A DNA stretch of 64,000 nt from Bombardia bombarda (lineage: Eukaryota > Ascomycota > Sordariomycetes > Sordariales > Lasiosphaeriaceae). The stretch is taken from the NCBI GenBank assembly GCA_030512295.1, contig JAULSR010000002.1, forward strand, positions 6,944,001-7,008,000. The letters run 5' to 3'. The translations under genes and the position numbers were made by a program. Below the pieces are notes generated by a model, which was given only the letters and a program-made list of their open reading frames with translations, was not told the DNA's origin and made no database searches. Shown piece after piece: positions 1 to 10,839 of the stretch. The stretch's first letter is position 1, and each line of letters opens with the position of its first letter.

Positions 1-1
1 T

Positions 2-2305
2 CAGTCGCCCTTCGATAGTGAGTCCCTGCTTAACATTCCCGCCCTTAACGAGATGGGCACCAACAATCTAGACTTTGCTGCTCGTCAACGCCAAGAGGAG
101 TTGGTAGGCCTCAGGGCCCGCAAGGGCGCTCAGCAGACAGCCAGCGATCTTGTCAGGTCTCACACGCGCCGCAAGAATTCTCTTATCCAGCCCGCTTCCG
201 TCTCTTACTCTCACCCTCAGCCCGGGACCGCTACCCCGATAGCCCACGATGTAGAATATGTGCCCCGCCCGGAAAAGTACAAGGGCGGTATTCTCGCCAA
301 TCTACTCAAGTTGTACAACAGCGAGGACAACAGGAGCAATGGAGGAATTACTGCCGACACAAGCGCCCCAAGTACGCCTGGCCGAACCCCTAACCGCACC
401 CCGTCGAGCACACCCCCGACATCGAGGCCGAGCACCCCGAGGCCCGGCCCGAGGCCTGGCCTTAGGGGACACCGAACCCATTCTTCCAGCACTCTAGCCG
501 GGTTGATGGAATCGTCGTTTATGTTTGCTGCGCCCGGGTCCAACAACTTTACCGAAGCTGCTTCGGAGAAGCTCAAGCAGAGGGAAAGGGAGAAGGAGAA
601 GGAAAGGGAGCGGCCCAAGAGGCGATCAAGGTCAAAAGCCAAACTCGAACAGTTTCGCATAACGGTTCACATTGCCGAGATCATCAGCCGTCACCGATAC
701 CTCATCCAGCTATGTAATGCTTTGATGATGTACGGAGCACCGACACATAGACTGGAAGCGTACATGAAAATGTCGGCTCGCGTACTCAGCATCGAGGGCC
801 AATTCATGTACCTGCCAGGGACCATGATCATCTCATTTGATGATAGCAACACCCACACCACCGAGGTGAAGATCGTCCGCAGCCCCCAGGGCGTTGACCT
901 GGGGCGTCTGCGTGATGTCCATGAGATCTACAAGCTGGTTGTGCACGACTTGATTGGTGTCGAGGACGCCACAGCCAGGCTGAACGAGGTCATCAACCGC
1001 GGCGACAAGTTTCCAACCTGGCTCCGCGTTGTCTTATTTGGCATCGCGTCGGCAGCTGTAGCCCCCTTCGGCTTTGAGGGTCGTTACATCGACATGCCCA
1101 TCTGCTTTTTCCTTGGCTGCTTAGTCGGCTACCTACAGCTCGTCCTCGCGCCATCCAATGAGCTATACGCCAATGTCTTTGAGATTACGGCTGCGGTGGC
1201 TACCTCTTTCCTATCGCGAGTTTTCGGCTCGATTCGGCATGGCGAGATATTCTGCTTCTCCGCCCTCGCTCAGTCCTCCATCGCCCTGATTCTGCCTGGC
1301 TACATGGTGCTTTGCGCGAGCTTGGAGCTGCAGGCTCACCAGATGATTTCTGGCTCAGTCCGCATGGTCTACGCCCTCATCTATTCTCTTTTCCTCGGCT
1401 ACGGAATCACCATCGGGTCGGTGATTTACGGATACATCGACCCCAAAGCCGTCAGTGCTGTGCACTGCTCGGTAGGGTCGACGTGGTACACACAAAAGCC
1501 TGACCAAAACTATTACCTCCTCTTTGTATTTCCCTTCACGCTGTGTTTGTGCTCCATCAACCAAGCCAAGTGGAAACAAATACCAGGTATGTATCCAGCA
1601 CATCTAGCACATCCGCTATCCGTGATATCCTCATTTGCTGATTATTCGATTGCAGTCATGTCAGTTATTTCTCTGGCGGGATACTGCGTCAGCAACTTTT
1701 CCTCGAGATACTTTTCGGGCAACAGCACACTCTCCAGCTCCCTTGGCGCGCTCTGCATTGGAGTTTTGGCAAATCTCTACTCTCGCCTGGGTCGCCAGGT
1801 TCAGAATTTCTTCTTTGACATCTGGGAGCGCTATTTCCAGGTCCGAATTCAGCGCCTCACCCACAGAGGACGGCGCTCTCTTTATTACAACAACCCAAGC
1901 GCTGAGGAGTCTAGCGAGTCCGTCCCCAAGGACCTCGAAATGGGCCCACAACCCAATCCGAACCCCATCATCCGACACACGCGCAGAATCGGATACGGAT
2001 TAGCAGCAGCAGCGATGTTGCCAGCAATCTTCGTGCAGGTCCCATCGGGCCTGGCGGTTGGTGGCTCGCTACTCAGCGGCGTCTCGAGCGCTGATCAGAT
2101 CACACGCAACGAGACACTCGCGGCCAACGGGACGGTCATCAGTGGCGCCACCACAACACCGGGGAGTACAGACCTAAATAGCACGGCTTTTAACGTGTTG
2201 TTTAGCGTTATCCAAGTCGCGATTAGCATCTCGGTCGGGCTGTCCCTCAGCGCGCTGATTGTATATCCGTTTGGAAAGAGAAGAAGTGGGTTGTTCAGTT
2301 TCTGA
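2..2305 (+). CDS. PRM10: PRM10-like (ThrE/DUF1212) multi-pass membrane protein, 5' partial
   Basis: Pheromone-regulated membrane protein 10 family, a ThrE-like putative transporter whose substrate in fungi is not established. The frame is open from base 2 with no upstream stop, so the first ATG in the window (53) is probably internal and the true start lies outside. The visible N-terminal third is hydrophilic and rich in Pro, Ser, Thr and Arg, with a charged KEKERER stretch. The DUF1212 core begins near base 660 (motif MMYGAPTHRLE) and is followed by about ten hydrophobic segments. An intron at 1587-1655 (GTATGT...TTGCAG) is a multiple of three and free of stops, so the unspliced frame also stays open. 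Removing it joins KWKQIP to VMSVISLAGYC, which restores a continuous hydrophobic segment. Spliced visible length is 744 aa. Convergent with the hydrolase gene downstream. Confidence 0.85.
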   Translation, partial: QSPFDSESLLNIPALNEMGTNNLDFAARQRQEELVGLRARKGAQQTASDLVRSHTRRKNSLIQPASVSYSHPQPGTATPIAHDVEYVPRPEKYKGGILANLLKLYNSEDNRSNGGITADTSAPSTPGRTPNRTPSSTPPTSRPSTPRPGPRPGLRGHRTHSSSTLAGLMESSFMFAAPGSNNFTEAASEKLKQREREKEKERERPKRRSRSKAKLEQFRITVHIAEIISRHRYLIQLCNALMMYGAPTHRLEAYMKMSARVLSIEGQFMYLPGTMIISFDDSNTHTTEVKIVRSPQGVDLGRLRDVHEIYKLVVHDLIGVEDATARLNEVINRGDKFPTWLRVVLFGIASAAVAPFGFEGRYIDMPICFFLGCLVGYLQLVLAPSNELYANVFEITAAVATSFLSRVFGSIRHGEIFCFSALAQSSIALILPGYMVLCASLELQAHQMISGSVRMVYALIYSLFLGYGITIGSVIYGYIDPKAVSAVHCSVGSTWYTQKPDQNYYLLFVFPFTLCLCSINQAKWKQIPGMYPAHLAHPLSVISSFADYSIAVMSVISLAGYCVSNFSSRYFSGNSTLSSSLGALCIGVLANLYSRLGRQVQNFFFDIWERYFQVRIQRLTHRGRRSLYYNNPSAEESSESVPKDLEMGPQPNPNPIIRHTRRIGYGLAAAAMLPAIFVQVPSGLAVGGSLLSGVSSADQITRNETLAANGTVISGATTTPGSTDLNSTAFNVLFSVIQVAISISVGLSLSALIVYPFGKRRSGLFSF
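1587..1655 (+). other. Intron of the PRM10-like gene, length divisible by three
   Basis: Donor GTATGT and acceptor TTGCAG bound 69 nt without an in-frame stop, so retention would add 23 residues rather than truncate the protein. Confidence 0.75.
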
Positions 2306-2990
2306 GCTTCCCCGTCGTCGTCGTCGTCGTGGACATGGCAACCGCAGCTGGTCTGCCGTGCTGTGCCGTGCTGTGGCTGCCTGCAACAATTAATGTGAAA
2401 GCGGGTATGAACGCAAGTGGTGAATGCAAGCAGGCATTTTATGTGTAGTGTAGGTTTCATCTGGAGTTGGTTTTGCATTCGGAGGGACTGGCTAGCACGC
2501 GTTACATTTTTATCTGGGGTTGTACTTTTGGGGAAAGCATACTTTGTGGCGAACTTTTGGGTCGTCGTTTTATCGACGAAGACAGACTTGCATATAGAAA
2601 CACAGGGTCAAACTGTAGAAGCCCATGTACATAGGTACATATTTACTTGGGAAGCATGGGCAAGGGTTAGAAAGCACAATCTGGGGCTGCGTGTGTCGAT
2701 TTAGACATAAGAGGCAACGATCACATTGCATTTATTCTTCCCAGATAAGAAAAGATGGCCTTCAGAGGCTCGATATGGATGGAATTTTAGACGACGTTTT
2801 ACGGGTTCAGCAGTGCAATCATCTGTGACTGAGAACTTCAAGACATTTTGTAAACCCAAAACTTCAACAAATAACACAGGGGTATCGTAGCTCTAGCAAG
2901 AAAGATCCGAAGGCAAATACCAATGAGTAGCCCAAAACAAAACACCGTCGCGTATGCCCGCTGGTCTAGTGACAGACTTACTCTAAGATC
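2306..2990. other. Convergent intergenic region
   Basis: 685 bp between the 3' ends of two converging genes. A short GTC/TCG microsatellite lies just after the PRM10 stop (about 2313-2332). I see no further gene, and the small frames lack coding character. Confidence 0.6.
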
Positions 2991-5049
2991 TCAAGACGAA
3001 GGCCGAAACCTCAATGCCCAGTTCGCTTCCCGCGAAAGCCTGTGGACCGCATCCGTCAGCTCACCGAGGGTATCAGCATCCCCATCCATACTACTATCAT
3101 CATCATTATAGTCATTGTCATCATCATCACCACCAACAGCACAACCACCAGCATCATCCAGCAAAAACGCCGCCTCAAACGGCGTCGTGTCCGGCTCGCA
3201 GACCGTCCCCGCCGCAGGCAACGTCCCATCCTGGAAATACGCCCTGATATGCAACGCAGTACACGTCGACGCCGCCGACAAGCTCGTGTGCCCATACGAA
3301 TTCTGCACCAACACAACCGAGCCCGGAAACCCAGCCGAGTTATTCGTAGCGCTGACAAGCGGCGTCACATTATCGGCGACATTCGCAACAAACAGAATGG
3401 GAAAGCTCGTGTTCGCCTCGAACGGCCCATCGAAGCGCCACTTGGGGCGGACACTACGACCGACGCACGACAGACGGAATGCAATCTGCACGGCGCCGGC
3501 GGCCTCGCTGATGCTGGTGAGCCGGTCGGCGTACTTCTCAAACTCGCCGACCGTCTCGTTGAGCGGCTGCGCGTCGGTGCACATGATGGCGGGAAACGCG
3601 TCGTCGGTGCCCTCTGCGAGCGCGGTCGGGATCGTGGGCGGTACGGTCTCGGCGGAGCAGAACGTGGCGGGATCGGGCCCGACACCGCGCGAGGTGTAGT
3701 CGTAGTAGGGTCCACCGTCTCCGCGCTCGAGGCCGGCGAGGACGGCGGCGACGCGCCGGAAGCGGAAGATGGGCTGGTAGAGAGCTGTGGAGATCATGCG
3801 CTTGACCTTGGAGTAGGTGACGAGCTCCGGCATGGCGGGGCCGCCGCCGTCTCCGTCGGCCGCGGGAGCTATCAGCACGGGCGTGATGCGGATCCGGGCG
3901 AGGAGGGCGTCCAGTCGCTCCTTGACGGCCTGTGGTGTTGCTGCATGGAATAGACAGCGCAGGGGGCCGGCCTGGTGGCAGAACTCGTAGAAGGCATCCA
4001 TGACCATGTCGGTGTCGTGGAGGAAGTTGATGTAGGAGCCATAATACCACTCCTTGTAGTCAACGTTGCCTGATTCGTCCGTTAGCCCCTTAAGTAGCAG
4101 TTGCGTTGCAGCAACAACAAAACTGAATCCCACCCTACCGTCATTCACCATCCTCCCAATCTTATCAGGATACATGGCCGCAAAGGTCCCCCAAGGACAG
4201 TCCCATAGCTAAACCCCAGTACTTGAGCTTCTCCTCGCCCATCTGGTGCAGTATCTCGAGCATGTCCCTGGCGTGGTACGTGGTGCTACTGTGCCGCAGG
4301 ATGCCCGAGGCCTCCATGTTCTGCTCGCACACGCGCGAGAAGGCGGCAGCGCGAGCAAAGGCGTCGTGCAGCACGCCCGGGTGGGCATCCGCCACGCCCA
4401 CGTCCTGCAGGTCCCAGAACAGACGGTCCTGGGCCGAGCCCCAGCACTCGATGCGCGGGACCGAGGCGCCGATGCCGCGCGGGTCGAAGCTGATGATGTC
4501 GTGGTTGTCGCCCACGATGGTCTGCAGCTGATGGCCGTGGTCGCGGAGGGACCAGATGCCCGAGCCACCCGGTCCCCCGGGGTTAAAGAAGACGGGCCCG
4601 CGATAGTTGCTATCGCTCGCATTCTTCCCCAAGCCAGTCTTAGTCTTTGCACGCAGTCGAATAATTGCGAGCACGACGCGCTTGCCCTCATCTGGAGACG
4701 GATCCTGCCAGTCCATGGGTACATCTAGTCGTGCGCAGTCATAGCTCCCTTCATAGCAGGAGGTCCACTTGAGAGATCGGCTGGGTGTGATGTCGGTCCA
4801 TTTGAAGCCGTTGCCGTTCCTGTTGTCGTCTCCGGAACTGTTCCACTGCCACGACTGCTGCCACCAGGAGGCTGGCAATAAGCCAACTCCTCCAAACCCA
4901 TCACTGCGCAGCGAAAGTAACAGCAGCAGCACAGCAGCCACCAATATAGCAGCTAGAGACACACTGGACCGCAACCTTCTCACACTCGGCCCCTGTTCTC
5001 TGTAGGCGACTAAACCTAAAGGTGACGATGAACGAGATTTGGAACCCAT
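2991..5049 (-). pseudogene. Membrane-anchored S33/TAP-type alpha/beta hydrolase, frame broken at the catalytic serine
   Basis: Serine hydrolase of the tripeptidyl-aminopeptidase-like (peptidase S33 with TAP C-terminal domain) family. The ATG at 5049 starts a short basic cytosolic tail followed by one hydrophobic helix (about residues 32-47), suggesting a type II anchored or secreted enzyme. Visible motifs are NPGGPGGSG (oxyanion region), DPRGIGAS, the acid in ANVADNVTPL and the histidine in SYGHTSL. An intron at 4138-4070 (GTAGGG...TCAG, CTAAC box) joins MVNDG to NVDYKEW. Around 4178-4206, where the family has G-x-S-Y-G, the sequence still spells that elbow but only if one base is added after a TTT run and one in a GGGGG run. 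The two exonic parts sum to 1990 nt, and two extra bases would make 664 codons. Both gaps lie at homopolymers, so assembly error is as likely as true inactivation. The C-terminus has an Asp-rich run encoded by a CAT-rich stretch. Confidence 0.75.
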
Positions 5050-6106
5050 CTTTCACGAGCTGGAGCTTGGATGCTGGTTACGCAACAATGGCGCTATAGT
5101 GACATACTGTCCATTTGAACCGGGATTATAAAAAAAAAGAATGAATTAGTGATATAAAAATATACTAGGAAGAATCGAAGAAAACCTCGTCCTCATCCTG
5201 CGAGGGCCAGTCCGAGCCGTGAGGGGGGGTAAAAAAAAAGGAGGAGAGAAACAAAAAGGCTTGGTGTCTCAGCGCACAAGCACAGCACACCAAGAGAGAA
5301 ATAATGTCTCAGGTGCTAACCGCATCATCACATCCCGTCCGTCCATCCATACGGGGGTTCCTGTAGGCTGCCTGCCGCCCTTGTCCACATCGCGGCGTTG
5401 CGGTGATGTCTCCTCTTGTGTGGCCTGCGCTATCTGATAAGAAGGATGGAGGAACAGAAAGGTCATTTACCCCCGCGCAGCGAGAGCCAGTGACGTCTCG
5501 AGTACCAAAAGATAGCTCTGTGGATTGGGCTCCACTCTTTAAGCGGGTTTCCCCCGCTGGACCGAAGTGCGGTGAGCTCCTTCGGGCGCCGCCAAGGCTT
5601 GGTTTTAGGCCACCCGTCGATCCTGTGGGCACAACAACGCCAAACCACCCAGCTGAACACACTCGCATCGCATCGCATCGCATGTGCGAAAGAATAGAAA
5701 ATGGGCAATAAGAATCACATCTCATCTGCCAATCGTAGACTTAACTACCTATCCGCTTGCTCAAAGGATACCCAAGAACGAGCTGCGAAAATGTATATAT
5801 GTATGCGCTTGTGTGTGTGTGTGTGTGTGTGTGTTTGTGTAGTAAACCCGTACACCGACGCCAAGAACAGTAAAAAACATCAATACCCCAGGAGCAGAAC
5901 GACCACCTGTCTAGAAACACCGATGTAATCTGTCCGCGCAGTAAACAAACACCGCCAGAAAAAATAATCCCAACCTTTTCCGCCCTCCCGTCGTCCTAAA
6001 CGCCGATGCAAAACCAGAGATGGTTTAAGCACCTCTTTGTCAAAAGGCCCGTGATGTCACAACATCTAAATCACTACTGTACGTAGATGACATCGCAGGC
6101 ACTGCT
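5050..6106. other. Intergenic region with a (GT)12 microsatellite
   Basis: About 1.06 kb between the hydrolase start and the deacetylase stop. It should contain the hydrolase promoter and the deacetylase 3' UTR. Visible structure is an A-rich tract near 5130-5160, purine-rich runs at 5220-5240 and a (GT)12 repeat at 5811-5834. No gene seen. Confidence 0.55.
5811..5834. repeat. (GT)12 microsatellite
   Basis: Twelve uninterrupted GT dinucleotides, followed by an imperfect TTGTGT. Confidence 0.95.
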
Positions 6107-8275
6107 CTAGGATGTCGGGGCCTCGTCGCCTTCTTTCTTCTCCGTCACCTCGGGTGCTGTGACGGCCTTGTCGCCGCCTTCTGCCGGCTTCGCTACCTCC
6201 TCGGTGGGTTTTGTAGCGCTGGCCTCGGGCGAGCCTGACGCTCGCTTCTGTGCACCCGCTGCTGCGGCATCTCCATCAACAGTAGGCTCGGCGGCAGCAC
6301 TGACAGGTGGTGTTTTGCGATCTACACCCGAGTTTGAAGCGCCCTCAATTTCTTCCGTCTTGATTGCCGTCTCAGTTGTCTTTTCCTCAGTCGCACCCAT
6401 TTCCACATCGCCGTCCTGGTCAACCTTGGGCTCCTCCGCCACGGGCTGGGGTTCAGCTGGTGTGGCTTCTTCGGCCACGGCTTCGGATTCGGCCGGTTTG
6501 GCCTCCGTTTCCGCCTCCGCTGGGGCTTCAACTTCGGGTTCGGCTTCAACCTCGGGTTCTTCGACCATGGTATCATCATTGTCGGCAGCAGCTGGCTCGA
6601 CCTCAGTAGGCTTGGCAGCTGGCGTCGCTACACCACTGTCGACCTCCATCTCGTCATCAACCGCATTGGGGTTTTGGTAGTCGAGAATGGACAGCCGCGG
6701 CCGGCCATTGGGCTGGAAGACGCCATTCGCCTCGGCCATTTCCTCGTCGTCACTCTCTTCAAACTCGTCCTGTCGTGACACCTTTGTCTCCCATTGCCGC
6801 TGTGTCATCCGGACGTCCTTATTCTCGTCCTCGTCAAGATCAATAATCTCATCTTCCTGCTCGTCCGACATGCCCAGTCCCTGGCGGGGGACGTCCTGCA
6901 TCTGGACCGACGGGACAGGAATCGTCCTCTTCAGGTTCTCAATCACAGCGATCTTGATTTTTTCCAAGTACTCGTAACTGTTTGCATTCTCCATGTTTGA
7001 CGAACGAACGTCAAGTTCGTAGTCAGGTCCATAATACTGTATCTTGTTAGAGTAGATGAGGAATGAGGGGTAGGAAGTCAACTTACGTCGTAATATTCAT
7101 TATATGGCAGAACAGAATTCATCTCGACACCGACCAGGCGCCCGGTCTCGTAGGCCCAAGTACGCGCCACATTTCGCATCGTGTAGCCACCGCCACCCAA
7201 AACCAGCGTCGGCAGCCCGAAGCTGCGGACAAAGTTGACACAGTTAGCGTGACCGCGCATGCTGAGGTTGAAGCAACCGAGACGGTCACCAGAAAGACTG
7301 TCTCCACCACACTGGAGGACGACGGCCTCTGGCTGGTAGTACTTCATTACGGCATCGATCACAGGCTCAAAAATGGTTTCGTAGGCAATATCGTCGATAC
7401 CATCACGAAGAGGGAAATTGACGGCGTAATTCTTGCCTGCGCCAATACCGACGTCGCGCAGCTCTCCGGTACCGGGGAAGTATTCACCGTACTTGTGGAA
7501 GGACACCGTCATGACGCGGTCGGTGGTATAGAAGGCCTCTTCGACGCCATCGCCATGATGGACGTCGATATCGACGTAGAGGACTCGCCTTTTGAATCGT
7601 AGGAGCTCGAGGATTGCAAGGACGATGTCTACACAAGTCAGGAGGTCAGCCCAAGTTTACGATGCGGGCATCTCGAGTCCAAAGTACCGTTGACATAACA
7701 GAAGCCACTAGCTTCGCTCTTTTTTGCGTGATGCAATCCACCGGCCCAGTTAATAGCGATATCACACTTTTCGCGATTGAGCCTTGCGGCGCCCTCCATG
7801 CTGCCGCCGGCGCTGATGCCACAGAACTCAAATAGGCCGTCGAACACGGGGCAGTCGTCGCCCACGTTGTATTTGCCCTGCTCGCGCATGAAGCTGTCCA
7901 TGTTATCTGGGGTCACCTTCTGGAGGAACTCGATGTACTCGTCGGTGTGGAATTGGGTCATCTCGGCTGTGACAGCTGGCTTGGCTCGCTGTTGTCAATG
8001 GCGTTAGTCGTCGATCTGCCAGAAGGGCGTGTACAAAGAGAAAGGGTAAACAGGCTACTCACGTAAACCTCAAGGAACTTGTAAACGCCATAGTTCATGA
8101 CGAGACTGTGGGCAAGCCGAATGCGATGGGGCTTCATGGGATGGCCGGTGACATATGCATAGTTGCCGATGTCTGAATCGTAAAAGTAGGCAACACGCTT
8201 CTTCTCGTTATTCACGATATTGTAGAGAGGTCGGGAGCGCTCGACTCCGGCCGGATCGGTATTCGTAGCTGGCAT
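6107..8275 (-). CDS. rpdA: Class I histone deacetylase, RPD3/RpdA type
   Basis: Zn-dependent lysine deacetylase, expected to act in nuclear Sin3-type corepressor complexes. Four exons: 8275-8063, 7988-7688, 7628-7087 and 7036-6107, with introns of 74, 59 and 50 nt, giving 661 aa. The ATG at 8275 is used because the frame upstream offers only GTG. The catalytic domain covers roughly residues 20-410 and shows the class I landmarks [36 protein letters not shown] and [15 protein letters not shown]. After the core come an acidic [11 protein letters not shown] stretch and the segment [13 protein letters not shown], followed by a long tail of Pro/Glu/Ala/Thr repeats. Yeast Rpd3 is much shorter (433 aa). 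Extended acidic C-termini are known for filamentous-fungal RpdA, where part of the extension is required for function. Divergent from RPN11. Confidence 0.93.
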
Positions 8276-9115
8276 GCTAGGCGTTGAACTGCCCGGTCGG
8301 CCCACAGCTGGCTGGCAAGTATTATTGGAACAAGGCGAAGCGAGACGCGATCGCTGGCGTGTTTAAAGAAGAGGCGAGACAATGCGGAAAGAAGAATGTC
8401 GTAATACTGTCTGGGTATTCCGATTTAGAGTCGCAAGGAAATTGTGGGTTAGCCTGAAATCGGCTCTTTTGCGCAATGAGACGAAGCGGATCCGACAAGT
8501 CTGCGAACCTGAAGTGCTTGATCACAGAATTGAAGGCGGCGAACGTGGGGAGTTTCCCGGATCAGTGGGTGGTGCACTGGTGGGCTCCATCGGAAGCTTG
8601 CGCTGAAATTGTGCCCGTGGATTGGCTCGCTTAGCGCTAGGGGTAACCATCTATCGGAGCACAGCCGTTGATTGGATCGCAAGGACCCCATCTAGCCATA
8701 GCTATGCAAGGCTGATGACCTCTTTTGCCCGCCGAACCCGCCTTGCACGCCAACCGCCCCCAGTGACCCTGCCTTCGAGTGTGCGACAGGTGCTGAGTGC
8801 ACGGACTACACTACACCGTAATCAGTAGGTAGGTAGGTAGCCACCTAAAGTATCATTATGTAATCATATTGGCCAGCCTGTAGCGTAGGCTGCCAAAGCT
8901 TTCGTCAACGACGCCAGCTCGGGGGCGGGCACTGGGCTGACAGCAAACGTGCAAGCTTCCTTCAGAACATCAAAACACCGGCCTTCCCCCCAGACTCTTC
9001 CACCATCCACCATCACCCATCACCACCCGCCGCCTCCAACGCTTCAAAAAGTCCGCATTCTTCATTCTCACCGCCACACACACCATCCCGATTTCTCACC
9101 ACAGTCGAAGCCAAG
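8276..9115. promoter_or_regulatory. Divergent promoter region of the deacetylase and RPN11
   Basis: 840 bp separate the two start codons, so both core promoters must lie here. A (GTAG)n tract is at about 8825-8840. A CT- and CA-rich stretch precedes the RPN11 ATG, a common feature of fungal 5' leaders. No TATA box stands out and no gene is seen. Confidence 0.5.
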
Positions 9116-10350
9116 ATGGAGCGATTCAGGAGCATGTTGTCGGGCGCCGGCGGCATGGGAATGGGACCAGCTCCAGGAAGTGTAGGTGCTGTCAGGGACG
9201 CTCGCATCCCCCGCCACCCCCATGCAATGCGGTGCGGTGCAGTAATGCGAATCGACAAATGCTAATCTCCTGCCTTTGCTTCAGGATAATACCAACCTAA
9301 TCGACAATTCCGAGACTGTGTACATTTCCTCCCTAGCCCTGCTCAAGATGCTTCGGCACGGTCGCGCCGGTGTCCCCATGGAGGTCATGGGCTTGATGCT
9401 GGGCGAGTTTGTCGATGACTTCACCGTCCGCGTCGTCGATGTGTTTGCCATGCCACAAAGCGGTACCGGTGTCAGTGTAGAGGCCGTGGACCCTGTCTTC
9501 CAGATGAAGATGATGGACATGTTGCGGCAAACGGGCAGGTGCGAAACATCCCCCTCTCCCCTCTCCCCTCTCCCCTCTCCCCTCTCCCCTCTCCATCTCG
9601 AATCCTTTCGTCTGAAAAGACACACGCATGCTGACAATCGCTCTGCTTCCCCCCAGGCCCGAGTCCGTCGTTGGCTGGTACCATTCCCATCCCGGTTTCG
9701 GCTGCTGGCTCTCGTCTGTTGATATCAATACCCAACAGAGTTTCGAGCAGCTGACGCCCCGCGCCGTCGCCGTCGTCGTAGACCCCATCCAGTCCGTCAA
9801 GGGCAAGGTCGTCATTGACGCATTCCGTCTCATCAACCCCCAGTCGCTCATGCTCGGCCAGGAGCCGCGGCAGAGCACGTCCAACTTGGGCCACCTCAAC
9901 AAGCCCTCTATTCAAGCGCTTATCCACGGCCTCAACAGACACTACTACTCGATTGGTATCAACTATCGCAAGACAGCGCTGGAAGAGAACATGTTGATGA
10001 ACTTGCACAAGCACGTATGGACCGAGGCCCTACAGATGGAGGACTTCCGGACCGAGGGGCAGCGGACAAACGAGTGGCTGGAGCGTCTGGTCCATCTCGC
10101 CGAGGGCTACGAGAAGAGAGTCAAGGAGGAGACAGAACTGACCAAGGACCAGCTCAAGACACGTTACGTTGGCAAGCTGGATCCGAAGAAGCACCTGGAG
10201 GACGTTGGCCAGCAGCTCATCGAGGACAATATTGTTGCAGTCTCAAGGCAAATGATTGACAAGGAGGCAACAATGGCAAAGAAGGATACATCCGCGAGTG
10301 CAAATGGCCAAACGAATGGTGACGAAATGGAGGTGGAGGAGGAACTATGA
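9116..10350 (+). CDS. RPN11: 26S proteasome lid deubiquitinase Rpn11
   Basis: JAB1/MPN/Mov34 metalloprotease of the 19S lid that removes ubiquitin chains from substrates as they enter the proteasome. Exons 9116-9181, 9285-9538 and 9657-10350 encode 337 aa. Introns are 9182-9284 (GTAGGT...CAG, with a GCTAATC branch box) and 9539-9656. The JAMM motif H-x-H-x7-S-x2-D is intact: His116, His118, Ser126 and Asp129 within [15 protein letters not shown]. Glu in [12 protein letters not shown] supplies the upstream catalytic acid. The N-terminus MERFRSML followed by a Gly/Met-rich stretch and the C-terminal helical lid-binding region ([17 protein letters not shown]) match the family. The second intron contains a pyrimidine heptamer repeat. 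Confidence 0.97.
9551..9594 (+). repeat. CCCCTCT heptamer repeat in RPN11 intron 2
   Basis: About six tandem copies of a 7-nt pyrimidine unit lie entirely inside intron 9539-9656, so length variation would not alter the protein. Confidence 0.85.
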
Positions 10351-10839
10351 GCAGAGACGGCCATCCACGCGCGCGCGTCTTTGGGTTGACAGTTCTTTAG
10401 ACCAGGCTTGTATGTATGACTAGGCGTTGGGCAGGGTTACGGAGCTAGACTGGCAGCCATGTCAATGATGCATTTTGCCCATTTCACGAGCTGCAATTGT
10501 TCTCGTGCTCTTTGTTCTCCATTGTGTTGACAAAGTACCCCTGGCCAGTCATACCAACTGCCTCTAACCCGTCTTCTTTGTTCATCCACACAACGCTGAT
10601 TTGGAGATCAGGGGTAGTGTTCCGCTGCCTCGTATTTGTTCACCTAATGTTCGGCAAGTATTTACCCCAGGCATAGATGATACCACCATACCTGTATCGA
10701 AAATGCCCCCCCAATCCACCAAGTATTCTGCGAGTGTTCCAAAGCACTCGCATTGAGAATGCCACTACGATATCCTATTTAGGTCGCACAATCCCACCAA
10801 TTCTGTGTGCATGTCATTTCCACCAACAGACCATCGACA
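10351..10839. other. Intergenic region
   Basis: 489 bp holding the RPN11 3' UTR and the upstream region of the next gene. A GTG-initiated extension of that gene (from 10807) runs into it but has no ATG. Nothing else seen. Confidence 0.5.

Noticed and set aside
3042..3953. 303-codon plus-strand frame opposite the hydrolase
   Set aside because: Arg/Gly/Asp-rich shadow; the minus strand carries hydrolase motifs and a consensus intron.
4178..4206. A tiny intron explaining the hydrolase frame change
   Set aside because: The only GT-AG pairs here are too short or would delete the catalytic serine elbow that the sequence still encodes.
8276..8305. N-terminal extension of the deacetylase
   Set aside because: It begins with GTG rather than ATG; the first ATG in frame is at 8275.
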